A stretch of DNA of 64,000 nucleotides, from the NCBI GenBank assembly GCA_965659945.1, contig CBFHYJ010000003.1:1-64000 (forward strand). Direction: 5' to 3'. The notes under the pieces were generated by a model that worked only from the letters and a program-made list of their open reading frames with translations, was not told where the DNA came from and searched no databases. The translations under genes were made by a program, and so were the position numbers. Positions 42,596 through 51,940 of this stretch are shown piece after piece. Each line of letters starts with the position of its first letter. Positions within the stretch are counted from its first letter, which is position 1. The stretch comes from VMDJ01 sp965659945 (GTDB lineage: Bacteria; Pseudomonadota; Gammaproteobacteria; Chromatiales; Chromatiaceae).

Positions 42596-44356
42596 TTACA
42601 TCTTTTCAGGTGCGCTGATACCAATCAGTTTAAGACCATTTAGTAGCACTTGTCGTGTTGCGGTGATCAATTTTAAACGCGCATCGGTCAGATTGCTGTC
42701 ATCCACCAAGAATTGATGTGCGTTGTAGTAACTGTGTAGCTCATTCGCCAGTTCACGCAGATAGTGCGTTAGCTGATGTGGCTCTGAATTGATTGCCGCA
42801 TTTTGCAGCACCTCAGGATAACGCGCCAAAGTTTTCATCAGACTTTGTTCGTGCGATTCACTGAGCAGCTCAAGGTTGGTATTGTCATCGCTAAGCTGCG
42901 TATTCACGCCCTTCTCACTCGCCTGACGGAATACCGAACAGATACGCGCATGTGCGTATTGCACGTAGTAAACCGGGTTCTCATTGGATTGTGAGCGTGC
43001 AAGGTCTAAATCGAAATCCAGATGCTGTTCGCACTTGCGCATGATGTAGAAGAAACGTGCCGCATCGGTGCCGACATCTTTGCGTAGCTCGCGCAAGGTG
43101 ACAAACTCACCTGAGCGGGTCGACATCTGTTTACGCTCACCACCTTCATACAAGATCGCAAACTGGACTAACAACACATCGAGTTGCTCTGAGTTGCCAC
43201 CCATTGCTTGGATCGCTGCTTTCACACGAGGCACATAACCGTGGTGGTCAGCACCCCACACATCGATCACGCGATCGTAACCGCGCTCAAACTTTTCTAA
43301 GTGATACGCAATGTCAGATGCAAAGTACGTGGTCTGTCCGTTGTCACGCACTACCACGCGATCTTTTTCATCGCCAAAGTCAGTCGATTTAAACCACCAA
43401 GCGCCGCCCTTTTCATACAAGTGACCCGCAGCTTTTAACTTTTCGATAACCGCTTCAACTTTGCCTGACTCGACCAGTGAACGCTCGGAATACCAGTTCT
43501 CATAACGCACACCGAACAGGCCTAAGTCATCACGGATGTCATCCAAGATAACGTTCAAGCCAAGATCAAACACCTCGCGATAACCGTCTTTGCCAAGCAA
43601 GGCTTTCGCACGATCAATCAAGGCATCGATATGTTCTTCTTTATCACCACCCGCGGGTTCATCCGCAGGGATATTGGCGAACACTTCGCTGCTCGCAAAG
43701 CGAATCGCATCGCCTTTGTCGCGGTGTAAGGTCGCCGCGATATCCCATACATAGTCACCTTTGTAACCATTGCTTGGGAAGGTCAGCTCTTCGCCTGCTA
43801 GCTCGAGATAACGCAACCACACCGAGGTGCCGAGGATGTCCATCTGACGACCGGCATCGTTAACGTAGTATTCACGATCCACATCAAAGCCAACCGCTTC
43901 GAGTAAATCAGCCACAACCGAACCGTAAGCTGCACCGCGACCGTGGCCGACATGCAATGGGCCGGTTGGGTTTGCCGAGACAAACTCGACTTGCACTTTT
44001 TTCTGCTCGCCAATGCTTGAGCGGCCGAACTGCTCGCCTTCACTCAAGATGCGCTCAACGATCGCACTTTGTGCATCGCTTGCGACACGGAAGTTAATAA
44101 AGCCAGGACCCGCGATCGACACTTCTGAAATGAAATCAGCGGCAGGAATGGCGGCGACTAATTGCTCAGCGAGCTGGCGAGGATTGATACCTGCCGCTTT
44201 GCTGTTGACCATCGCGGCATTGGTGGCGAAATCACCGTGCTCAGGATCACGCGCACGCTCGATCACTGGAGGTCGCACAGCATCCGCTGCCAAAACCCCT
44301 TGGTCGACTAACGATTGGAGCGCGCTTTCAACAAGTTGAGCAATTTCGGTTTTCAT
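42596..44356 (-). CDS. argS: Arginyl-tRNA synthetase ArgS
   Basis: 586 residues, the usual length. The class I signature is in NPTGPLHVGHGRGAAYGSV (HIGH region), and the KMSKS equivalent is KQMSTRSGEFVTL. An N-terminal Arg-tRNA synthetase domain and a C-terminal DALR anticodon-binding domain (about 465-586) flank the catalytic core. It charges tRNA(Arg). It lies between priA and the SPOR gene on one strand. Confidence 0.97.
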   Translation of the reverse strand: MKTEIAQLVESALQSLVDQGVLAADAVRPPVIERARDPEHGDFATNAAMVNSKAAGINPRQLAEQLVAAIPAADFISEVSIAGPGFINFRVASDAQSAIVERILSEGEQFGRSSIGEQKKVQVEFVSANPTGPLHVGHGRGAAYGSVVADLLEAVGFDVDREYYVNDAGRQMDILGTSVWLRYLELAGEELTFPSNGYKGDYVWDIAATLHRDKGDAIRFASSEVFANIPADEPAGGDKEEHIDALIDRAKALLGKDGYREVFDLGLNVILDDIRDDLGLFGVRYENWYSERSLVESGKVEAVIEKLKAAGHLYEKGGAWWFKSTDFGDEKDRVVVRDNGQTTYFASDIAYHLEKFERGYDRVIDVWGADHHGYVPRVKAAIQAMGGNSEQLDVLLVQFAILYEGGERKQMSTRSGEFVTLRELRKDVGTDAARFFYIMRKCEQHLDFDLDLARSQSNENPVYYVQYAHARICSVFRQASEKGVNTQLSDDNTNLELLSESHEQSLMKTLARYPEVLQNAAINSEPHQLTHYLRELANELHSYYNAHQFLVDDSNLTDARLKLITATRQVLLNGLKLIGISAPEKM

Positions 44357-44422
44357 GGTGTTTCGCCTAAAAGAAGGGCGCGAAGCATAACAAACTGCCC
44401 ATCTGACATCATTAGATAGTGA

Positions 44423-46624
44423 TCAAAAATGATCCGCGGGATCGACATCCAAGCTCCAACGCACCGAACGGGCGAGCTTGGTCTCAGCGAGATACACCTC
44501 AAGCTGTGACAAAAAGCTGTGCAGCGCTTCGCGCGAGCTCGATTGAATCAACAGATGGGCACGGTATCGCCCAATGCGACGCGTCATCGGTGCCGGCACC
44601 GGCCCCCAAAAGCTCACCGACTCGTCGGTCTGCGCCTTGCCCCATTGGGTGACCTTAGTCAAAAACTGCATCGTCGGATCCATCTTATTCGCCTCAGCTC
44701 GCAGCAGCACTTGATGCGAGATGGGCGGATAGTCCGCCTCGAGTCGTTCTTGCAGCGCCGCTTCGGCGAATGCTTCATAGCCTTGGTTAACCAGTGTCTG
44801 CAACAACAGATGATCGGGATAGCGCGTTTGAATCAGCACCCGACCTGGCAGCTCACCGCGTCCGGCACGACCCGCTACCTGCATCAGCAACTGCGCCATA
44901 CGTTCGGTCGCGCGATAGTCAGCGCTAAACAATCCGCTATCCGCATCAAGCACCACCACCAAGGTCACCTTTGGAAAGTGATGTCCTTTAGCGAGCATCT
45001 GCGTACCAACCAAAATGGCCGCATCCGCTTGATGAACTGAAGCGAGTAGCTTTTCTAGTGCGCCACGCTTTGCTGCCGCATCACGATCCACGCGCACGAG
45101 TGGTATGTCTTTAAAGCGTGCCTGTAGTGACTGATCGAGCTGCTCAGTGCCTTGACCTAAAGGATGTAAATCCTGCTCATCACAGCTTGGGCATTTTTGC
45201 GGCAAGGCTTGCTGCGAGCCGCAGTGGTGACACCACAAACGATGTGCCGCTTGATGCACCGTTTGACGCGCATCACAACGCGGGCAATCGGATGTCCAAC
45301 CACAGCTATAACAGGCCAGCACAGGCGCAAAACCACGTCGGTTTAAAAACACCATCACTTGCTCGCCTTTGTTTAGCGTTGCTTGGATTTCATCAATCAC
45401 TGGCAGCGCCAATCCGTTTTGAACTGGTTGATCACGCAGATCAACCAAATGCATTGACGGTGGTTTCGAACTACCTGCTCGTTGATTCAATAACAGACGC
45501 TGATAACGCCCCTGCTCAACATTACGCAAGGATTCTAAAGAAGGTGTTGCAGAGCCTAATACCACCGGACATTTTGCTCGCGATGCACGCACCACGGCTA
45601 AGTCGCGCGCGGAATAACGGAAGCCTTCTTGTTGTTTAAACGAAGGGTCATGTTCTTCATCCACAACAATTAAGCCAAGCTCTGCCATTGGATTAAGAAT
45701 CAATGAGCGTGTACCCAACACGACACGCGCTAGACCTAAGCGAATGCGCTGCCAAGCGATCTCACGCTCGGTATCCTTCATGCCTGAGTGCATCAACAAC
45801 ACACCATCACCGAGACGTTCAGCAAAGCGTTGTTGCAGCTGTGGCGTGAGTGCGATCTCTGTCACCAAGATCATCACGTTTTTATCTTGCTTGAGCACTT
45901 GCTCTGCTAGTCGCAGATACACCTCGGTTTTACCCGAGCCTGTCACGCCTTGTAATAAAAAGGCCGCGTACTGGTTTAGCTGTTGCGCAACCGCATCAAC
46001 CGCGACTTGCTGTTCTTCATTTAGCTGATGTGGTGAGCTCTGGGGCACATACTCACTTTTGATCGGCGCGCTTTCTTTCAACACCAGATGCTGCGCATCA
46101 ACCAATTTTTTTATCAATGCTGTGCCAGCGTGCTGTTTCAGTGTGGTTTGCTCAACGCCTTGATCACCGTATGCCGCAATCCACTCGACCAGCTCACGTT
46201 GCTTATGTGCACGCCCAAGCTGCTCCACAATGCTTTCGCACTCAGCGGATAAAAAGTAACGCTGCTCAGCTAAAGGCAGTGGCGCATTGACTTTGCGCAA
46301 GCGCAGCGGCAAGGCTGCCGTGATCACCTCGCCCAAGGGGTGATGGTAGTAACTGGCTGCCCAACGTAGAAAGGCCAGATGTGTTTGATCTAAAAGTGCT
46401 TCTGAATCAATCGGCGGCTCAACATGTTTGAGCTTATCGCTAGCCACATCGGCACTTTGCACATGTTCCAACACCACGCCGAGCTTTTGCGTACGTCCAA
46501 ACGGCACCAAAACACGCGCGCCCACCCGGTAAGCCGCTGCTGTGAAGCGCTGATCAGGCAGGTAATCAAAAGCTTTGGGCAATGGCACTGGAATGGCCAC
46601 GCGCAAGTAAGTGGTTTGGGTCAT
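44423..46624 (-). CDS. priA: Primosomal replication-restart helicase PriA
   Basis: 733 residues: a 3'-DNA-binding domain at the N-terminus, helicase motifs with Walker A GVTGSGKTEVYL and VVDEEHDPSF, then a zinc-binding insertion with eight cysteines (CYSCGWTSDCPRC ... CHHCG ... CPSC) and C-terminal helicase motifs with VAGRAGRGELPG. It reloads the replisome at stalled forks. The gene is 66 bases upstream of argS. Confidence 0.97.
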   Translation of the reverse strand: MTQTTYLRVAIPVPLPKAFDYLPDQRFTAAAYRVGARVLVPFGRTQKLGVVLEHVQSADVASDKLKHVEPPIDSEALLDQTHLAFLRWAASYYHHPLGEVITAALPLRLRKVNAPLPLAEQRYFLSAECESIVEQLGRAHKQRELVEWIAAYGDQGVEQTTLKQHAGTALIKKLVDAQHLVLKESAPIKSEYVPQSSPHQLNEEQQVAVDAVAQQLNQYAAFLLQGVTGSGKTEVYLRLAEQVLKQDKNVMILVTEIALTPQLQQRFAERLGDGVLLMHSGMKDTEREIAWQRIRLGLARVVLGTRSLILNPMAELGLIVVDEEHDPSFKQQEGFRYSARDLAVVRASRAKCPVVLGSATPSLESLRNVEQGRYQRLLLNQRAGSSKPPSMHLVDLRDQPVQNGLALPVIDEIQATLNKGEQVMVFLNRRGFAPVLACYSCGWTSDCPRCDARQTVHQAAHRLWCHHCGSQQALPQKCPSCDEQDLHPLGQGTEQLDQSLQARFKDIPLVRVDRDAAAKRGALEKLLASVHQADAAILVGTQMLAKGHHFPKVTLVVVLDADSGLFSADYRATERMAQLLMQVAGRAGRGELPGRVLIQTRYPDHLLLQTLVNQGYEAFAEAALQERLEADYPPISHQVLLRAEANKMDPTMQFLTKVTQWGKAQTDESVSFWGPVPAPMTRRIGRYRAHLLIQSSSREALHSFLSQLEVYLAETKLARSVRWSLDVDPADHF

Positions 46625-46739
46625 GCGGGTATTGTACTGGTGCTGATCTGGACTCGCGGGGTTTTGTCAGCAAACTGTCATTTGAACTCTGCGCTCAGCT
46701 GTGACATAAACAGTTAAACCGAAAGTGAGGATGCCCATC

Positions 46740-47327
46740 ATGTCGGGGTTAAGACAACAATTGTTGAGAACCGACGCCTCCGGGATGCCACTTGAGTGGA
46801 TCGACTACCGGCAGGCCGTCAAGCTACACAGCCTTGATATGGTTGCGTACGACCTCGGTGACCCCATCCTAACGATTCGTGGTGGTATCAATAACGAATC
46901 GCACCAAAGTAAAATCATCCTTCACTCAATCATCGCCACTCACGGCAACCATCAAAATCGCTACTGCCTCGACAAAGGCTACGCACCTCCCGTCTCTAAC
47001 GAAGCCCTGTTTCAACGCGATGACTTTCACTGCATGTATTGTGGTAATCAGTTCCACAAATCGCAGCTCTCGCGCGATCACATCATTCCCGTGAGCCAAG
47101 AAGGTGAAGACAGTTGGTCCAACCTAATAACCTCGTGCACACGCTGTAATACGCATAAAGCCGGTCGCACACCTGAGCAAGCTGGCATGCAGTTACTCGC
47201 GATTCCTTTTATCCCGACCCATGCGGAATATATTTTTCTTCAGGGTCGTAATGTTTTGGCCGATCAAATGGAATTCTTACGGGCACACTTCCCACGTACT
47301 AGCCCCTTGCGTGATCGACTGAGCTAA
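46740..47327 (+). CDS. HNH endonuclease-domain protein
   Basis: The ATG at 46740 lies nine bases after GAGG, preferred over an in-frame GTG at 46725, and gives 195 residues. The HNH domain (about 95-150) has zinc pairs in CMYCGNQF and CTRCNTHKAG around LSRDHIIPVSQEGEDSWSNLI, the metal-finger nuclease pattern. The N-terminal 90 residues carry no known motif. It is close in type to solitary 5-methylcytosine/McrA-like HNH proteins common in proteobacteria, not part of a restriction system here. It precedes the kinase-like gene by five bases. Confidence 0.87.
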   Translation: MSGLRQQLLRTDASGMPLEWIDYRQAVKLHSLDMVAYDLGDPILTIRGGINNESHQSKIILHSIIATHGNHQNRYCLDKGYAPPVSNEALFQRDDFHCMYCGNQFHKSQLSRDHIIPVSQEGEDSWSNLITSCTRCNTHKAGRTPEQAGMQLLAIPFIPTHAEYIFLQGRNVLADQMEFLRAHFPRTSPLRDRLS

Positions 47328-47332
47328 CCCTT

Positions 47333-48214
47333 ATGCGCCAAATCTGGCATGACATTGCCCACGCAATTGCAAAGGCAACGCATCAACCTTTTGTATCGAT
47401 TGAGACCTCGCCGGTCGGTGGCGGCTGCATCAATGAGACGCATATTATGCACATGGACGGTCAGCATTGGTTCGTCAAACTGAACAACGTTGATAAGCTG
47501 GATATGTTTGAAGCTGAGATGGACGGCTTATCGATCTTAAACAGCGCACATGCCTTCCGCGTACCCGAGCCGTTAATTTGCGGCAGCACCGAAACCCATA
47601 GCTACCTGATCATGGAAGCGATCACTGCAGGTAGCTCAGCTAAAGCCATGCGCTTAGCCGGCGAGCAATTAGCCGCATTACATCACTCGACTCAACCGCG
47701 CTTTGGCCATCAGCGCAATAACTACATTGGCACTACCAAGCAGATCAATACTGTTGAATATGATTGGCTAAGCTTTTGGCGTGAGCATCGCTTGGGTTAT
47801 CAATTAAAATTGGCGCAAGAAAATGGCATAGGCGGCGCCACTATGGCATTAGCAGATCAGCTCATCGATGCCTTACCGCACTTTCTGAATCATTCACCAA
47901 AAGCAGCATTGCTGCACGGTGACTTATGGGGCGGCAATATGATGATCGACCATCACGGCATGCCAGTGATTTATGACCCTGCGATTTATTATGGCGATCG
48001 TGAAACGGATCTTGCGATGACGCATCTTTTTAGTGGCTTTAGCGCGGATTTTTATGCTGTTTACCAAGCCAACTATCGCTTAAGTGAAGGCCATGAGGTG
48101 CGCCGCACTTTATACAACCTGTATCACATCTTGAATCATTTCAATTTATTTGGCGGCGGCTATGGGCAGCAAGCCAACAGCATGATGCAGCGATTGCTTA
48201 GTGAGGTGCGTTAA
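47333..48214 (+). CDS. Fructosamine-kinase-family protein
   Basis: 293 residues with the fructosamine-3-kinase/APH-like fold: GGGCINETH (nucleotide loop), FVKLN (ATP-binding Lys), LLHGDLWGGNMMID (catalytic loop) and YDPAIYYGDRETDLAM (metal site). Members phosphorylate fructosamine or ribulosamine adducts on glycated proteins or sugar phosphates, promoting deglycation. Likely co-transcribed with the HNH gene. Its 3' end overlaps the convergent PDC-sensor gene by four bases. Confidence 0.92.
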   Translation: MRQIWHDIAHAIAKATHQPFVSIETSPVGGGCINETHIMHMDGQHWFVKLNNVDKLDMFEAEMDGLSILNSAHAFRVPEPLICGSTETHSYLIMEAITAGSSAKAMRLAGEQLAALHHSTQPRFGHQRNNYIGTTKQINTVEYDWLSFWREHRLGYQLKLAQENGIGGATMALADQLIDALPHFLNHSPKAALLHGDLWGGNMMIDHHGMPVIYDPAIYYGDRETDLAMTHLFSGFSADFYAVYQANYRLSEGHEVRRTLYNLYHILNHFNLFGGGYGQQANSMMQRLLSEVR

Positions 48215-49176
48215 GCACAACCAAACCAAAAGCTATCTGGCTTAGCTAAAAACTCATCAGCACTCATGTAATGGCTGCCATCACACGAGAAGGTTAGCCC
48301 CACCATGCCATTCACGATATTCAATGAACCCGAACGAAGATAGATCGTCTCATCGGCGTTACGCAGTTCAGCTAATCGTTTAAACACCTTGGCAACATGT
48401 TCTTTTGGCACGCTTGCATCAACTGGGTATGACTTCTTAGGGTATGCCAGACATACCGCTGGGTTAATGATCTCATTGAGCACATGTAAACGATAACGAT
48501 GCGGATCATCATAAAGCCACAAGGTGGCGCGACTGCTGCTGTAATGCAGCTTGGCATGAAAGATGCCGCGCTGCGTGATCAGATCCGTGAGGATGTCATT
48601 CACTTCATCGAGTCGCTGATCCATCGCGCTATTTACGCGCGCTTGTTGAAATAAATTCTGACGGATTGCCGGATCACCTTTGATCTGACGCCATGCTGAT
48701 GGAACATCATCGACCTCATCTTGTGAGGTTGGCAACACCGACAGGTCATAGTCGGCTGCTACACAGCCAATAATTTTCCCTTCATCGTCTTTCACTTTAT
48801 GCAGCGCTGTGACGCAAGGACGACGATCGTTCTTATCGACATAGATAGGTGATAAAACAAACTCATCAGCTTGTGCAATATTCGCCATGTAAGGGCGCAC
48901 AGAGAGCTCTTGTCCACGCTTACTGGTATCGATTTGATCAATTGAAATATTGCTACTGAGCTGACGGCCGTCACAACCGACGGCATAAACCAGCTTACTG
49001 TTACCTGCATAGGCGATCGAAACTTTAAGTAGCTTATCGAGTTGATCAATATCATCCCAGAGCGGGGAAGACACACTCGCCATGGGTGATAACAATGTCT
49101 TGAGGTATTTTGCTAACGCCTGCCGCTCACGCTCAATGCGTTGCTCTAAAGTAATGGTTTCTATCGCAGCGTTCAT
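48211..49176 (-). CDS. Soluble protein with a PDC/Cache-like sensor domain
   Basis: 321 residues with no signal peptide and no membrane segment. Residues about 20-150 match the PDC sensor pattern: RPYMANIAQADEFVLSPIYVDKNDRRPCVTALHKV, then GKIIGCVAADYDL. Such domains usually sit outside the cytoplasm in chemoreceptors and kinases, so a soluble cytoplasmic form is unusual. The C-terminal half (about 170-321) is unrecognised and ends DSFWFGCA. It may sense a small carboxylate or amine for an unidentified partner. Confidence 0.72.
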   Translation of the reverse strand: MNAAIETITLEQRIERERQALAKYLKTLLSPMASVSSPLWDDIDQLDKLLKVSIAYAGNSKLVYAVGCDGRQLSSNISIDQIDTSKRGQELSVRPYMANIAQADEFVLSPIYVDKNDRRPCVTALHKVKDDEGKIIGCVAADYDLSVLPTSQDEVDDVPSAWRQIKGDPAIRQNLFQQARVNSAMDQRLDEVNDILTDLITQRGIFHAKLHYSSSRATLWLYDDPHRYRLHVLNEIINPAVCLAYPKKSYPVDASVPKEHVAKVFKRLAELRNADETIYLRSGSLNIVNGMVGLTFSCDGSHYMSADEFLAKPDSFWFGCA

Positions 49177-49244
49177 AAAGCCTCCTCAGGCTTTTTAAGA
49201 CTTGTGGTTATCAGTTTGTTTGTTACGACTTAAATCCTTAACGG

Positions 49245-49273
49245 TAAAAAAGGCGGATGCCGAAGCATCCGCC
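49245..49273 (-). terminator. Terminator of the torF-glnK-amtB operon
   Basis: A perfect nine-pair stem, GGCGGATGC/GCATCCGCC (49252-49260 with 49265-49273) over CGAA, is followed on the minus strand by a run of six U. It lies 32 bases after the amtB stop. Confidence 0.92.
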
Positions 49274-49304
49274 AAACCCTTCAATCGAGATAGAGGGACT
49301 AAAG

Positions 49305-50576
49305 TTAACCCTTGGTGAATTCTGGGTATGCTTCCATACCGCATTCAGCCAAGTCTGCACCTTCGTACTCTTCTTCTTCACTGATACGGATACCCATGAT
49401 CATCTTGATCACCATCCAAACAATAAAGCTAGCGACGAAGACCCAAGCGAAGATAGTGCCTGCACCAATCAACTGACCCATAAAGGTTGTACCTGAGTTA
49501 GTCAATGGCACTGCCAACAGACCCCACAGACCAACCACGCCGTGTACTGAGATCGCACCCACTGGATCATCGATCTTCATCTTGTCGAGCAAGGTGATTG
49601 AGAACACAACAATCAGACCACCAGCAGCACCAATCAAGGTAGCTTCAAGCGCTGTTGGGGTTGAAGGTTCTGCAGTGATCGCAACCAAGCCAGCCAATGC
49701 ACCGTTAAGCGCCATAGTGAGGTCAGCTTTACCGAACAATGCGCGAGCTAAGATCAGTGCCGCAACCAAGCCACCTGCAGCAGCTGCGTTAGTGTTCAAG
49801 AACACCATAGCCACTGAGTTAGCGTTAGCGATATCGCCTAGCTTGAGTACTGAACCGCCATTGAAGCCGAACCAACCCATCCAAAGAATGAAAGTACCTA
49901 AGGTTGCGAGTGGTAGGTTTGCACCTGGAATCGCGCGAACTTCGCCGTTAGGACCGTACTTGCCTTTACGAGCACCCAGTAACAAGACACCTGCCAATGC
50001 TGCAGCCGCACCTGCCATGTGCACGATGCCTGAACCTGCGAAGTCAGAGAAGCCGTAGTCAGCGAGTGAGTACAAACCAAATACTGAGCCACCGCCCCAT
50101 GTCCAGTTACCTTCCATAGGATAGATAAAACCAGTCATGACGACTGCGAACAACAAGAATGCCCATAGCTTCATACGCTCAGCAACAGCACCTGAAACAA
50201 TCGACATTGCCGTTGCAACGAAAACAACTTGGAAGAAGAAGTCAGATGCACTTGAGTACACTGCACCGCCACCAAAGCCATCTTCACGACCTGCCATATC
50301 TTTTAGCGCATCCGCAACGAGTGTTTCACCGCCTTCGATGCCATTCAGGAAGTAAGAACCGCCGTACATGATTGCGTAGCCCATCACCATGTACATGATG
50401 CAAGACACCGCAAACAATGCGACGTTCTTTGTCAAAATTTCAGTTGTATTTTTAGAACGGACCAAACCGGCTTCTAACATTGAGAAGCCAGCAGCCATCC
50501 ACATGACCAATGCGCCGCACACCAAGAAGTAAAAGGTGTCCATTGCGTACTGGAGTTCGAAAATATTGTTTTCCAT
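49305..50576 (-). CDS. amtB: Ammonium transporter AmtB
   Basis: 423 residues with 11-12 predicted membrane spans. Family signatures are MDTFYFLVCGALVMWMAAGFSMLEAGLVRSKN-like opening, DFAGSGIVHMAGA and the pore histidines in GIVHM and ISVHGVVG. It conducts ammonium and is closed by the PII protein GlnK, whose gene lies just upstream on the same strand. GAGG precedes the start. No N-terminal signal sequence is obvious. Confidence 0.97.
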   Translation of the reverse strand: MENNIFELQYAMDTFYFLVCGALVMWMAAGFSMLEAGLVRSKNTTEILTKNVALFAVSCIMYMVMGYAIMYGGSYFLNGIEGGETLVADALKDMAGREDGFGGGAVYSSASDFFFQVVFVATAMSIVSGAVAERMKLWAFLLFAVVMTGFIYPMEGNWTWGGGSVFGLYSLADYGFSDFAGSGIVHMAGAAAALAGVLLLGARKGKYGPNGEVRAIPGANLPLATLGTFILWMGWFGFNGGSVLKLGDIANANSVAMVFLNTNAAAAGGLVAALILARALFGKADLTMALNGALAGLVAITAEPSTPTALEATLIGAAGGLIVVFSITLLDKMKIDDPVGAISVHGVVGLWGLLAVPLTNSGTTFMGQLIGAGTIFAWVFVASFIVWMVIKMIMGIRISEEEEYEGADLAECGMEAYPEFTKG

Positions 50577-50601
50577 CTTTCGATCCTCTCGAAATTAATG
50601 C

Positions 50602-50940
50602 TTAAAGTGCTTCGGCACCGGTTTCGCCAGTACGAATACGAATCACTTGATCGATCGTGGTAACGAAGATTTTTCCGTCACCGATTTTGCCGGTCTGTGC
50701 CGCGCCCGTAATTGCTTCAATGACTTGATCAACTTGATCTGCGCCTACAGCGGCTTCGATTTTTACTTTTGGTAGAAAGTCGACGACGTATTCAGCGCCG
50801 CGATACAACTCGGTATGACCCTTTTGTCGACCAAAGCCTTTGACTTCAGTCACGGTGATACCGCTTACGCCAATCTCTGATAGCGCTTCACGAACATCAT
50901 CAAGCTTGAACGGCTTAACAATGGCGGTTACTAATTTCAT
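50602..50940 (-). CDS. glnK: PII nitrogen-regulatory protein (GlnK type)
   Basis: 112 residues with the PII signatures MKLVTAIVKPFKLDDVREAL, GHTELYRGAEYVVDFLPK (T-loop with Tyr51, the uridylylation site) and GKIFVTTIDQVIRIRTGE. It binds ATP/ADP and 2-oxoglutarate and controls AmtB and other nitrogen targets. Its position next to amtB makes GlnK the likely paralogue rather than GlnB. It is 25 bases upstream of amtB. Confidence 0.95.
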   Translation of the reverse strand: MKLVTAIVKPFKLDDVREALSEIGVSGITVTEVKGFGRQKGHTELYRGAEYVVDFLPKVKIEAAVGADQVDQVIEAITGAAQTGKIGDGKIFVTTIDQVIRIRTGETGAEAL

Positions 50941-50963
50941 TTTTATCTCCTTGTTAGTGAAAG

Positions 50964-50987
50964 GAGCCGACGGCGCACCGCCGGCTC
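50964..50987 (-). terminator. GC-rich hairpin between torF and glnK
   Basis: GAGCCGACGG (50964-50973) pairs with CCGCCGGCTC (50978-50987) over CGCA; one pair is G-U in the minus-strand transcript. The tail is only weakly U-rich, so it may attenuate or stabilise the torF message rather than stop transcription completely. Confidence 0.6.
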
Positions 50988-51003
50988 ATTGCCGGCTATG
51001 CCG

Positions 51004-51678
51004 TTAGAAAGATTTGCTTAAAGAAACAAACAATTTAGGGTCATTGTCACCAGACTCTGCTTCAGCTTGTGAAACAGACATAGTCACATCAGCAAATCCT
51101 TCAACTGATTTACTCAAATCTAATTGAAAATGACCAAATGAAGTGTCAGATGCAGCAACCCCATCATCTTCAAAATCGTAATAACCCAAAGTGCCAGAAA
51201 GGCTCCAACCATCAGACAGCTCTCCGCCAGTTGATAAGTAGTAATAAGTATCGCCTTTAATGTATTGCTCGTTACCAGCTGCAGTTTCATCTACTCCTGA
51301 AACGGTATATGCAATGCCTGCAGTAACTCCGCCAAGTGTGTACGATCCATATACTTCAGAAAAGTCACTATTAGAGTGATCAGGGTAATAAAAATAAATT
51401 ACGCCCAAGTCGTAATCATCACTGGATACACCAGCATAAAAATCAACCTCTGTGCCAGTACCACTTGCAGCCCAATCAATGTTTGAAGCCCAAGTGCCAG
51501 CGTAAAAACCAGATTCATTTGTGTAATCCAGTCCACCCGAAACTGCTGCTTGATTATCTGTTTGGGTCATCCCGCGCCATACGTAGTTACTGGTAGCGCC
51601 AATGTTCGCTTCTAACGCCGCATTCGCTGCACCTGAAATCATTAAACCCATTGCTAAAACTAAAGTTGTCTTTTTCAT
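51004..51678 (-). CDS. TorF-family outer-membrane porin-like protein
   Basis: The ATG at 51678, with AGGAA upstream, gives 224 residues and a signal peptide (MKKTTLVLAMGLMISGAANA). A frame start at 51726 is excluded because it lies at the transcription start predicted from the sigma-54 promoter. The mature protein begins LEANIGATSNYVWRGMTQT, typical of the TorF/Gcw_chp family, and is a predicted beta-barrel ending in Phe (VSLSKSF). Position with glnK-amtB suggests a role in uptake of nitrogen compounds across the outer membrane; this is inference. Confidence 0.87.
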   Translation of the reverse strand: MKKTTLVLAMGLMISGAANAALEANIGATSNYVWRGMTQTDNQAAVSGGLDYTNESGFYAGTWASNIDWAASGTGTEVDFYAGVSSDDYDLGVIYFYYPDHSNSDFSEVYGSYTLGGVTAGIAYTVSGVDETAAGNEQYIKGDTYYYLSTGGELSDGWSLSGTLGYYDFEDDGVAASDTSFGHFQLDLSKSVEGFADVTMSVSQAEAESGDNDPKLFVSLSKSF

Positions 51679-51735
51679 TTTTAAATTCCTACTCAAAAAG
51701 TTGAATAAAGACCCGAGGGGGTACATAGAAACTAT

Positions 51736-51751
51736 TGCATCAAGCGTGCCA
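51736..51751 (-). promoter_or_regulatory. Sigma-54 promoter of torF-glnK-amtB
   Basis: Read on the minus strand the site is TGGCACGCTTGATGCA. It matches the -24/-12 consensus TGGCAC-N5-TTGCA at all but one position, with correct GG-to-GC spacing. The predicted start, near 51724, is about 46 bases before the torF ATG. Confidence 0.88.
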
Positions 51752-51842
51752 CTTTTTATTTATCAATAAATTCAGTTACTTAAATTCTTATTGGATTTAC
51801 AAGCTCATTCACCTGCACCAGAGCGACAAGGTTTAATGGACG

Positions 51843-51872
51843 TGCACCACAATGACGCACTCTTTTGGTGCT
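51843..51872. promoter_or_regulatory. NtrC-like enhancer sites
   Basis: CGCACT-CTTTT-GGTGCT (51856-51872) matches the dyad TGCACY-N5-GGTGCA in 10 of 12 positions and closely resembles the E. coli glnA enhancer. A second, weaker site, TGCACC-N5-GACGCA (51843-51859), overlaps it. They lie about 125-140 bases upstream of the predicted torF transcription start, a normal enhancer distance. Confidence 0.78.
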
Positions 51873-51881
51873 TATCGGCAA

Positions 51882-51910
51882 TTGAAAGCACACAGCCCCT
51901 GCTCTAACCT
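51882..51910 (+). promoter_or_regulatory. Candidate sigma-70 promoter of ubiK
   Basis: TTGAAA (51882-51887) and TAACCT (51905-51910) are separated by 17 bases, 30 bases before ATG 51941. The NtrC-like sites lie just upstream on the other side, so cross-effects are possible. Confidence 0.5.
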
Positions 51911-51940
51911 AATGCCATAACGATTTATGGAGTATTGGGT

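Noticed and set aside
46740..47327. HNH protein as part of a restriction or defence island
   Set aside because: No methyltransferase, helicase or other defence gene is adjacent; its neighbours are priA and a fructosamine-kinase-like gene.
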